Positions 1 to 5,245 of a DNA stretch of 7,391 nucleotides are shown piece by piece. The DNA lies in NCBI GenBank assembly GCA_903944255.1, contig CAJARE010000038.1, positions 1 to 7,391 of the forward strand. Direction: 5' to 3'. The notes under the pieces are model-generated. The model made no database searches and had not been told where the DNA came from. It saw only the letters and a program-made list of their open reading frames with translations. The translations under genes were made by a program, and so were the position numbers. The stretch is from an uncultured beta proteobacterium (GTDB lineage Bacteria; Pseudomonadota; Gammaproteobacteria; Burkholderiales; Burkholderiaceae). The first letter of the stretch is position 1. Every line of letters starts with the position of its first letter.

Positions 1-39
1 CCCATCCAACAGGCGCATGGAATACAGCAAAGACCCTAG
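1..39. other. Left-edge flank, unassigned
   Basis: This stretch lies downstream of the nuclease stop codon. On the + strand, one frame is open from base 1 to a TAG at 37-39, directly abutting the nuclease stop at 40-42, so it could be the last 12 codons of a convergent gene. The other two + frames are also open through this short stretch, so chance is equally likely. There is no clear terminator hairpin. I cannot assign it. Confidence 0.2.
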
Positions 40-765
40 TTACTTGTTAGTTGTGTTGACTGGCTTGATAGGGAGATGAAAATCAATCCCTGTTTTTTGC
101 ACGAGGGCTTCATAAGAGATCGGAGGATTCATATTGGCTTCATTGGTGTTTTCTACCCAATAGGCCCATGCAGCGTTTCTATTAGGGTCATAAACTAATT
201 TGAAAAGATGACTTGGAATGGTGACTCGTCCATTACCAATACTTCCAGCATTTCCAATAGAACCCGTGTATACATAAATATCTCCTGCTGCTCTTTTGAC
301 ATACTGCCTGGTCGGCTCTTCAACATTTTTTGCCCAGATTCCCTGATTATTTTGACTAGCCTGCGGCATCATATTGGCCAATGAGAAAGATTGAGCCATG
401 GATTTATCCGCGCTCATATCTCCCGCAGGCGCATTATGTCCACGGTCATATCCGCTGCCACGGTAGTCCGAGAGTTGAGCGCGCTCTGCATAAGGAAGGC
501 GCGCCTCCTCATAGAACTGATTAGTCCTGCGGGGGTGGGGCCCTACAAACTGATCGCGGTGGAGTTTTTGAACGGTATAGATTGGTTTTTTGTCTTGCGG
601 GGAGTAGTAGATTGCAAACCCGTCAAAACAAAGATCTCGTCCCAGTTGTGGACTGGTCGGGACTTGTTGCTTAGGAAAAAGGTCTTTGCAGTCATCAAAT
701 ATGGCAAACGCATTGAAGCTTGTCAGTAGCAGAGCTAAAAGCAGGACCTTACGAATAGATTTCAT
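40..765 (-). CDS. Secreted DNA/RNA non-specific endonuclease (Endonuclease_NS, Serratia/NucA type)
   Basis: The 241-residue product is predicted to be an exported, metal-dependent sugar-nonspecific nuclease cutting DNA and RNA in the periplasm or outside the cell. Residues 1-21 form a Sec signal peptide: K2, R5 and K6, then a leucine-rich core ending NAFA, with likely cleavage before I22. The active-site motif DRGHNAPAGDM spans 107-117, with H110 the expected general base. Segment 127-150 (FSLANMMPQ, then NNQGIW) supplies the metal-ligand asparagine (N140 by alignment to Serratia nuclease) and a nearby acidic residue, E149 or E150. C26 and C46 could form a disulfide in the mature protein. A GSIGN motif occurs twice, near residues 168-177, where relatives usually have a longer loop. 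The ATG overlaps the stop of an upstream ORF (ATGA, 762-765), and no Shine-Dalgarno sequence is visible, suggesting translational coupling. A role in nutrient scavenging or in limiting incoming DNA is inference. Confidence 0.93.
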   Translation of the reverse strand: MKSIRKVLLLALLLTSFNAFAIFDDCKDLFPKQQVPTSPQLGRDLCFDGFAIYYSPQDKKPIYTVQKLHRDQFVGPHPRRTNQFYEEARLPYAERAQLSDYRGSGYDRGHNAPAGDMSADKSMAQSFSLANMMPQASQNNQGIWAKNVEEPTRQYVKRAAGDIYVYTGSIGNAGSIGNGRVTIPSHLFKLVYDPNRNAAWAYWVENTNEANMNPPISYEALVQKTGIDFHLPIKPVNTTNK

Positions 766-956
766 AGCGTATTAGTGTAGGGCTTGATGGGCTGAACAGG
801 GATAGCAAAAGTCTTTTTAGAGTAACGCTCTCTTGCGCCTAATTCATCAGGATTAGCTCTAGAGCTAGGCAGAATTGAGGTGATGACAAGCCCATTTAGC
901 TCTCTTCGATATTCTTTTAAAGGTTTTATTTCTATGAAAATGATGTCTTGCAGCAT
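762..956 (-). CDS. Small ORF coupled to the nuclease; possibly the 3' part of a frameshifted secreted protein
   Basis: The ORF has 64 codons from ATG 956 to a TGA overlapping the nuclease start. I do not recognise the family. The product is basic and proline-containing with no membrane segment. Its ATG has no Shine-Dalgarno sequence, and the frame stays open upstream to about 1085 without another ATG, GTG or TTG. The codons just upstream (about 1028 to 957) read like a signal peptide: VKTIYLVLKVACVST, then GSGFAP. An ATG at 1033-1031 lies one base out of frame and meets TAG after four codons. Adding one A to the AAAA run at 1030-1027 would join it in frame, giving 90 residues beginning MKNSLVKT with likely cleavage after GFA. 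So this may be an intact small gene, a decayed exported-protein gene, or a sequence error. The 4-bp ATGA overlap favours a once-functional partner of the nuclease. Confidence 0.4.
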   Translation of the reverse strand: MLQDIIFIEIKPLKEYRRELNGLVITSILPSSRANPDELGARERYSKKTFAIPVQPIKPYTNTL

Positions 957-1307
957 TGGAGCAAAACCACTACCGGTAGAAACGCAAGCTACCTTTAGTA
1001 CTAGATATATGGTTTTGACTAAAGAATTTTCATTCCAAATAGTAAAAAAGTCCCGAAATTCCCAATTTTTTATAGTATGAAATTAGTGCCTACTTACATC
1101 TTTAAGTATATGATTTTATTGAACTAATTATTCATATTTACCAAGCTCTGCAAAAGTCCTACCATTTCAAGATCAAAAAGTTATTAAATTGGTATTCTTT
1201 ATTCTTGACTTGATATAAGAACCTTTTTAGGATGACTCATGTTTTTTATATATTGCGTTGCAACATAAATACTAAGTTTGAGTTTTATGGCGTGTCGCAA
1301 AAAATGA
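957..1307. other. AT-rich divergent intergenic region
   Basis: These 351 bases separate the leftward small ORF and nuclease from the rightward lytic transglycosylase, and no credible complete gene is seen. The left third (957-1085) holds the open, signal-peptide-like extension of the small ORF on the - strand. The rest is markedly AT-rich. It carries a good rightward promoter (1205-1233), an 8-bp palindrome GTTGCAAC at 1257-1264 in the presumed 5' leader, and a six-codon ORF (ATG 1287 to TGA 1307) ending directly against the transglycosylase ATG in the same frame. No convincing leftward promoter could be picked out by eye. Confidence 0.6.
1205..1233 (+). promoter_or_regulatory. Candidate sigma70 promoter of the lytic transglycosylase gene
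   Basis: The -35 element TTGACT (1205-1210, 5 of 6 consensus bases) is followed after exactly 17 bp by the -10 element TAGGAT (1228-1233, 4 of 6, keeping the conserved first T, second A and last T). Transcription would start near 1240, leaving a 5' leader of about 68 nt. This is the best promoter match in the intergenic region, but it was found by eye only. Confidence 0.5.
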
Positions 1308-2294
1308 ATGAGTAAATGTTTATCTAACAATTTGAGTAAGAACCAGGATTCAAAGTCAGCAGCTTTGACTTCTAAAGAATTCCTAGCTCATGCCATATCC
1401 CCGGTCTTTAGAGTAGTCAATGGCATCCTTGCTGTTGCTGTCTTTATGGTGGTCGGACTCTGGCTTTCAGGTAACGGTACGAATGCAGGCCCTTTTGATT
1501 TGGCTCGGATCTTAGTCCCAGATGAGGCTCGTCAGATTGTTTGGAGCAATGGCTTTGGCATCCTTGACCAATCGCATGACTATCAAGTAACTGCCAATGC
1601 AGTGGCCAGTGATGCTGGGATTGCTGCCGTGCTCTATAGCAAACCAACAGCTACATCTGGCCTCACTAGTGCTAAACAGCAAACCATTGCCTTGTTAATG
1701 CCTTCTGTTGCTCATGTACAGGTGAAATCTATTTCCCATTTATCCGATCGCATTCCCACTTCTAAGATTGATCCGCAGGCTCTTGATAGTAATTTGATGG
1801 GGTCGATTCAAAACCAACGAGCAGTAGCCGATTTTTATGAAAAGAAATACAAGCTCGATCGTGCCAAGATTGAAGAGTATGTTTCGAATACAGTCTTGAT
1901 CGCTAAAGAAGTCAATATTGATCCAGTGTTATTGCTGGCGGTGATTTCTGTTGAATCCAATTTCAATCCCAATATAAAGAGTCATGCGGGTGCAGAAGGT
2001 TTAATGCAGGTCATGACATCTGTGCACAGAGATAAGTACGCGCACTTTGGCGGCACTTCAGATGCTGTCAAGCCTGAAGTGAATATTCGTGTTGGCGCAT
2101 ATATCTTGAAATATATGATTGCTACAGCAGGCTCTTTGCGTAATGGTTTGAAGTTTTATGTGGGCGCAGCGAATGCAGAAGACGATGGTGGCTATGGAGA
2201 TAAAGTGATGGCTGAAAGAAATCGCATCATTAGTTTGTGTCAAGACCGCTCAAATCATCGCTTGACGTCAAACACTAATAATTTGCGCTCTTAA
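1308..2294 (+). CDS. Membrane-anchored lytic transglycosylase, SLT domain
   Basis: The 328-residue product is predicted to cleave the MurNAc-GlcNAc bond of peptidoglycan on the periplasmic side, forming 1,6-anhydro ends during wall turnover. A cytoplasmic N-terminus of about 35 residues precedes one transmembrane segment (about 36-54, ending VVGLWLSG). A low-complexity linker follows, to about residue 165. The catalytic SLT domain occupies about 180-315: E216 in the VESNFNP motif is the expected catalytic acid, GLMQVM at 231-236 is the second signature, and FYVGAAN at 283-289 sits where many relatives have YNAGP. As I recall, that ending followed by DDGGY is typical of a Burkholderiales subgroup. 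An in-frame TGA at 1305-1307 abuts the ATG, so the protein cannot start earlier; the next methionine (M47) would destroy the anchor. No good Shine-Dalgarno sequence is visible. The gene appears monocistronic and ends before a strong terminator. Confidence 0.88.
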   Translation: MSKCLSNNLSKNQDSKSAALTSKEFLAHAISPVFRVVNGILAVAVFMVVGLWLSGNGTNAGPFDLARILVPDEARQIVWSNGFGILDQSHDYQVTANAVASDAGIAAVLYSKPTATSGLTSAKQQTIALLMPSVAHVQVKSISHLSDRIPTSKIDPQALDSNLMGSIQNQRAVADFYEKKYKLDRAKIEEYVSNTVLIAKEVNIDPVLLLAVISVESNFNPNIKSHAGAEGLMQVMTSVHRDKYAHFGGTSDAVKPEVNIRVGAYILKYMIATAGSLRNGLKFYVGAANAEDDGGYGDKVMAERNRIISLCQDRSNHRLTSNTNNLRS

Positions 2295-2314
2295 TTTCAG
2301 ACTCTGAAGATCAA

Positions 2315-2346
2315 AAATAAGGCCACCTCAGCGGGTGGCCTTATTT
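2315..2346. terminator. Bidirectional intrinsic terminator
   Basis: A perfect 13-bp stem pairs 2315-2327 (AAATAAGGCCACC) with 2334-2346 (GGTGGCCTTATTT) around a 6-nt loop TCAGCG. The GC-rich core is flanked by A-rich sequence on the left and T-rich sequence on the right, so the transcript ends in U-rich tracts in either direction. It lies 20 bp past the transglycosylase stop and 24 bp past the convergent FKBP stop, and should serve both genes. Confidence 0.9.
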
Positions 2347-2370
2347 ATTAGGCAAAACAGATGATCTTGT

Positions 2371-2718
2371 TTAGTTCACACCATGAAGTTCAACATCAAA
2401 TACGAGGGTGGCATTCGGTGGAATGACGCCGCCAGCCCCACGCGCACCATATCCCATTTCAGATGGGATGATAAGAGTGCGTTTGCCGCCCACTTTCATT
2501 CCGGCGACGCCCTCATCCCAACCCTTAATTACATGGCCGGCCCCTAAAGGGAAGCTAAACAGTTGCCCGCGATCTAATGAGCTGTCAAACTTTTGACCTT
2601 TGTGATCTGCTGCTTTGTCATCATATAGCCAGCCTGTGTAATGGACGTCGACATGATTGCCTGTGATAGCTTCTTTGCCTTCGCCTACTACGGTATCAAT
2701 TTTTTGGAGTTCGCTCAT
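2371..2718 (-). CDS. FKBP-type peptidyl-prolyl cis-trans isomerase
   Basis: This 115-residue single-domain FKBP catalyses cis-trans isomerisation of peptide bonds before proline, assisting protein folding. It has no signal peptide or membrane segment, so it should be cytoplasmic. The pocket residues of FKBP12 are conserved: Y27 in VHYTGW, F44-D45 in KFDSS, F54 and F56, V63-I64, W67 in KGWDEG, Y90 in GYGARG, and F107 in LVFDVEL. The insertion at about 33-41 (DDKAADHKG) lies between the first strands. The length matches minimal bacterial FKBPs without the IF (insert-in-flap) chaperone domain of SlyD. The start is supported by an AGG (2729-2727 on the - strand) 8 nt upstream of the ATG. The gene converges on the lytic transglycosylase across a shared terminator and diverges from the DUF6352-like gene. 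Confidence 0.95.
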   Translation of the reverse strand: MSELQKIDTVVGEGKEAITGNHVDVHYTGWLYDDKAADHKGQKFDSSLDRGQLFSFPLGAGHVIKGWDEGVAGMKVGGKRTLIIPSEMGYGARGAGGVIPPNATLVFDVELHGVN

Positions 2719-2751
2719 GGTGTTTTCCTATTTCATCTCAAAATGAAGACT

Positions 2752-2759
2752 AGTATATT
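2752..2759. promoter_or_regulatory. Candidate overlapping -10 elements of a divergent promoter
   Basis: The 83-bp spacer between the FKBP gene and the DUF6352-like gene must hold both promoters. The - strand reads TATACT at 2757-2752 and the + strand TATATT at 2754-2759, each 5 of 6 matches to TATAAT and sharing four base pairs. They would give leaders of about 27 nt (FKBP) and 36 nt (DUF6352-like). Neither has a good -35 element at 16-18 bp, so this is a tentative call. Confidence 0.3.
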
Positions 2760-2801
2760 CTGAGCGTTATCGATTATCTAGACCAAAAGCGCCCTGACAG
2801 C

Positions 2802-3818
2802 ATGAAAAATTTCTGGCCACAATCAGCATATAAGACCTTAAAGCCCGGTCCGGATGGCGAGCTTTTGGTAACAGATGAGTTTTTGTGTACCTATTTGCAA
2901 AGGCCTGAGCTCAGTCTCGTACCCGAATCCTGTGCTGTGGAGCAATCTATACATGCCCGTCTACTCGCAAATCCTCGTTGCGATGTAGGGGAAGAAGAAA
3001 TTGGCCAAATGGCAGATGCGGATATTCAGGAAAACTACCGTGTCTGGTTGCGTTATCGTGCCCGTTTATTGGCTGCCACATCTTTGGAAAGTTTTTACAT
3101 GAGCTTGTTCAAAGGTGAGGGCGTTGATGTGCCTCCTTTGTTTGTATCGCAGCTGGCACAAATATTTGTACGCCATATCCTGGGGGAGGATGCCCATCCA
3201 TTGGAGACACGAATGGGGGAACTATTTTTTAGAACTCAGAAAATCACTCTTTTAGAGGATGGAATCGTGATGGGCGCTGATGAGGAAGTCGTTGCTCGTC
3301 ATTTGCAAGCAGGTGAAACAGGAAATATATTAGATTTACTAAAAAGTAAATCACTTGCAATGAGATCTGCCGATCTTGATGTACTGCATGAGCAAAATGC
3401 TACTGAATATTGGGCGCGCAACGAGGATTTTGATCTGGCGGTGCAGTTGAATTTTGGGCATGAGCCAATCAATCACTTCTGTCGCTTGGTGGAAAAGTGG
3501 ATCGAGCATTTTTTAGGTGTTAAAACCCGTATCACTCCTATGCAACAGATTAGCGACCCCAAGTGGTCGTGGCATGTAGGCTTAGATGCTGCAGCGACAG
3601 GAATACTCAATAAACTCTATAACAAAGAAGTGCTAGAGGCTGAAGAGCTGGAAAAAATCATTTGTTTATTTCGTCTTGATTTTATCGATGAGTCTGCAGT
3701 GGCTAAGGCACAAGCAGGCAAGCCAGTCTATTTGGCAATTGCATTAAATGAGCAACAGCAATTAAAGCTCAAGCCTCAAAATCTATTATTCAATCTGCCT
3801 TTAGCAAAAGCTTCTTAA
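2802..3818 (+). CDS. DUF6352 family protein, function unknown
   Basis: This 338-residue protein has no signal peptide or transmembrane segment and is probably cytoplasmic. I assign it to DUF6352 from memory of the Burkholderiales family. Matching features are the N-terminal FWPQSAYKTL, TDEFL near 25-29, RPELSLVPESC near 34-44, DADIQENYRVWLRYRARLL near 71-89, VPPLF near 110, a mid-region EYWARNEDFDL, WHVGLD at 257-262 and the C-terminal GKPVYLAIALN and LKLKPQNLLFNLPLA segments. The protein is acidic and mostly helical in appearance, with no nucleotide-binding or catalytic motif I recognise. The start is supported by the family pattern of FWP just after Met1; no Shine-Dalgarno sequence precedes it. 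The stop codon interleaves with that of the convergent MFS gene. Biological role is unknown, and the neighbours do not indicate one. Confidence 0.8.
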   Translation: MKNFWPQSAYKTLKPGPDGELLVTDEFLCTYLQRPELSLVPESCAVEQSIHARLLANPRCDVGEEEIGQMADADIQENYRVWLRYRARLLAATSLESFYMSLFKGEGVDVPPLFVSQLAQIFVRHILGEDAHPLETRMGELFFRTQKITLLEDGIVMGADEEVVARHLQAGETGNILDLLKSKSLAMRSADLDVLHEQNATEYWARNEDFDLAVQLNFGHEPINHFCRLVEKWIEHFLGVKTRITPMQQISDPKWSWHVGLDAAATGILNKLYNKEVLEAEELEKIICLFRLDFIDESAVAKAQAGKPVYLAIALNEQQQLKLKPQNLLFNLPLAKAS

Positions 3819-5008
3819 CTGAGCGCTTGTTTTTTGTGATGGGCGCTTAACCAAAGTAGCGCACCTGCGGTAATCAAGACGGGTATTAGCGATCCTATAT
3901 TGAGAATGTTCCAGCCTTGTGAAGTAATGAGCGCACCTGAACCGAATGAGGTAAAGGCCATCGTCCCAAAAACAAAAAAGTTAATTACTGCCTGAGCCTT
4001 GTCCCGCTCTTCGGGTTTGTAAGCGTTCATCGCTAGCGAAGTAGAGCCGGTGAATAAAAAATTCCATCCCACCCCTAGTAAAAAGAGTGCAATTAAAAAC
4101 TGATGAAGATCGGCCCCAGTTAAGGCAATCGCAATGCAAACGAAGTTCAGGGCTACGCCTACCCCCATGATTTTGAGGGTACCAAAGCGCTGAATCAGAG
4201 ACCCAGTAAAAAATCCAGGAGCAAACATGCCGATGACATGCCATTCCAGCACTAAAGCTGTGTCAGAAAAAGGGAGCCCACAAATTTGCATGGCAAGGGG
4301 TGTGGCAGCCATGAGTAAGTTCATTACTCCGTAGCCGAGCGCAGCACCAATCACAGCCACCATAAAAACAGGCTGAGCAAGAATTTCTTTTAGGCTTCTT
4401 CCGGCAGAAAGACGGTGCTTGGTTTTGAATTCTTCAGGAAAGTGAATGAATTGCATCACGCCAATGCCGATCAATCCCGCAATCGATAAGCTCAGGTAGG
4501 CCCCTAAGAATGCAGTATCAAAGAGATTTTTTGTCCAAGATGCCAAATTAGGCCCTATAACAGCACCCAAAATACCCCCGGCTAAGACCCAAGAGACTGC
4601 TTTATCGCGTTGACTCAATTCAGTAAGCTCGGCAGCGGCAAAGCGATAGAGTTGGCCATTTGCGCTGTAATAGCCAGCGATAAAGGTGCCAGCAACGAGC
4701 AGCCAGAAGTTTTCACTAACAGCGGCATATGCACACAGGAGTGCCGACAATACCGCTACCAGTAGGCCTAACTGAAATGAGATTTTACGGCCAAAAGAAT
4801 TTTGGGATTTGGCTACGATCGAGGTGGAAAAAGCGCCACCTACGACATATCCCATAATCGGTAGGGTAGCCATCCAGCTTGCTGGAGCTAGGCTTAAGCC
4901 AACTAAGCCATTAATCGCAATGAAAGTGACATTATTGGTGAGAAACAGGCCTTGGCATACGATCAGCAGCACCAGGTTTTTGTTTAGCAAGGGGTGTCGA
5001 CTGGTCAT
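3815..5008 (-). CDS. Major facilitator superfamily (MFS) transporter, substrate unknown
   Basis: The 397-residue inner-membrane protein has about 12 hydrophobic segments, roughly at 12-31, 46-66, 77-96, 101-120, 140-158, 168-186, 213-233, 248-268, 278-298, 302-322, 340-360 and 366-390. A longer polar loop (about 190-210, FPEEFKTKHRL) separates the two six-helix halves, as in the MFS_1 fold. The loop after the second helix keeps only the end of MFS motif A (GRK at 73-75); the usual acidic residue is replaced in the AKSQNS stretch. GPNLASW near 153-159 resembles the fifth-helix motif of drug/H+ antiporters, but efflux is only a possibility and no substrate can be read from the sequence. The ATG lacks a clear Shine-Dalgarno sequence. 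The gene diverges from icd, and its TAA lies inside the TTAA shared with the DUF6352-like stop. Confidence 0.9.
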   Translation of the reverse strand: MTSRHPLLNKNLVLLIVCQGLFLTNNVTFIAINGLVGLSLAPASWMATLPIMGYVVGGAFSTSIVAKSQNSFGRKISFQLGLLVAVLSALLCAYAAVSENFWLLVAGTFIAGYYSANGQLYRFAAAELTELSQRDKAVSWVLAGGILGAVIGPNLASWTKNLFDTAFLGAYLSLSIAGLIGIGVMQFIHFPEEFKTKHRLSAGRSLKEILAQPVFMVAVIGAALGYGVMNLLMAATPLAMQICGLPFSDTALVLEWHVIGMFAPGFFTGSLIQRFGTLKIMGVGVALNFVCIAIALTGADLHQFLIALFLLGVGWNFLFTGSTSLAMNAYKPEERDKAQAVINFFVFGTMAFTSFGSGALITSQGWNILNIGSLIPVLITAGALLWLSAHHKKQALS

Positions 5009-5108
5009 ATGCTTGAGTTTACGGCGATTTTGTTTATTTGCTTGTCTTGGTAGATTCCCCTAAATGAGGCGTCTTGGGTCGACCGGGGGTTCAAATAGGG
5101 CAATTTCG

Positions 5109-5163
5109 CTGCTGCCAATGATTTAAAATAGAAAACTCGCCTTATTGGCAGTAGGCCTGCTAA
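5109..5163 (+). promoter_or_regulatory. Inverted repeats able to form alternative hairpins upstream of icd
   Basis: CTGCCAAT (5112-5119) is a perfect inverted repeat of ATTGGCAG (5144-5151); with flanking pairs and two G-U wobbles the stem extends to 5109-5121/5142-5154 with a 20-nt loop. The same central segment (5145-5151) can instead pair with CTGCTAA (5157-5163) in a 7-bp stem with one G-U and a 5-nt loop. The two structures are mutually exclusive. The repeat centres lie 32 bp apart, about three helical turns, so a protein operator flanking the AT-rich core is equally possible. Confidence 0.35.
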
Positions 5164-5188
5164 CAGCGGCTTGCAAAATGCGGAAGAC

Positions 5189-5215
5189 GAGAGAGGTAGG
5201 GTAAAAACCTGTCTC
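5189..5215 (+). promoter_or_regulatory. Possible hairpin in the icd 5' leader
   Basis: GAGAGAGGT (5189-5197) pairs with ACCTGTCTC (5207-5215), with one internal G-G mismatch, around a 9-nt A/G-rich loop. It ends 18 nt before the icd Shine-Dalgarno sequence, so it would not block it directly. No U-tract follows, so it is not an intrinsic terminator. Confidence 0.3.
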
Positions 5216-5233
5216 TGTAAATGGATCAATATC

Positions 5234-5237
5234 GAGG
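5234..5237 (+). promoter_or_regulatory. Ribosome-binding site of icd
   Basis: GAGG, followed by AAA, lies 8 nt before the ATG at 5246. It selects this start over the ATG at 5221, which is in another frame. It is one of only two clear Shine-Dalgarno sequences in the window, the other being that of the FKBP gene. Confidence 0.75.
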
Positions 5238-5245
5238 AAATTTTA

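Larger units (their letters stand above)
5009..5245. other. Divergent regulatory region between the MFS gene and icd
   Basis: These 237 bases hold no convincing gene. A leftward ORF (5229 to 5005) begins with TTG, lacks family resemblance and overlaps the icd leader, so I leave it out. The region contains an 8-bp palindrome GGTCGACC near 5088-5095, an AT-rich core with a possible -10 for icd (TAAAAT, 5124-5129, without a good -35), three mutually complementary segments between 5109 and 5163, a second hairpin at 5189-5215, and the icd ribosome-binding site at 5234-5237. Confidence 0.6.

Noticed and set aside
391..729. Rightward 112-codon ORF inside the nuclease gene
   Set aside because: It is antisense to a well-supported nuclease with intact motifs, and its translation resembles no family I know.
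880..1080. Rightward 66-codon ORF in the intergenic region
   Set aside because: It is antisense to the small ORF and its signal-like extension, and its composition looks random. The - strand reading is more protein-like.
1081..1129. 7-bp inverted repeat AATTAGT / ACTAATT
   Set aside because: The arms are AT-only apart from one G-C pair, widely separated and not extendable; expected by chance in this AT-rich region.
1171..1183. IHF-like site (ATCAA, four bases, TTA) upstream of the transglycosylase promoter
   Set aside because: It has one mismatch to the consensus, and such matches are common by chance in AT-rich DNA. Nothing else supports it.
3823..3850. Possible hairpin AGCGC / GCGCT just past the DUF6352-like stop
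   Set aside because: It is a 5-bp stem with an 18-nt loop inside the MFS coding sequence, with no following T-tract. Too weak for a terminator.
5083..5103. tRNA-like T-arm string (GGGGGTTCAAAT) suggesting a tRNA remnant or attachment site
   Set aside because: The bases after it do not pair with the preceding G-run, no acceptor or anticodon arms are found nearby, and there is no integrase or flanking direct repeat.
5005..5229. Leftward 74-codon ORF overlapping the MFS start by ATGA
   Set aside because: It begins with TTG, has no Shine-Dalgarno sequence, no recognisable family and no signal or domain, and it lies across the icd leader and its inverted repeats. The ATGA overlap alone is weak evidence.
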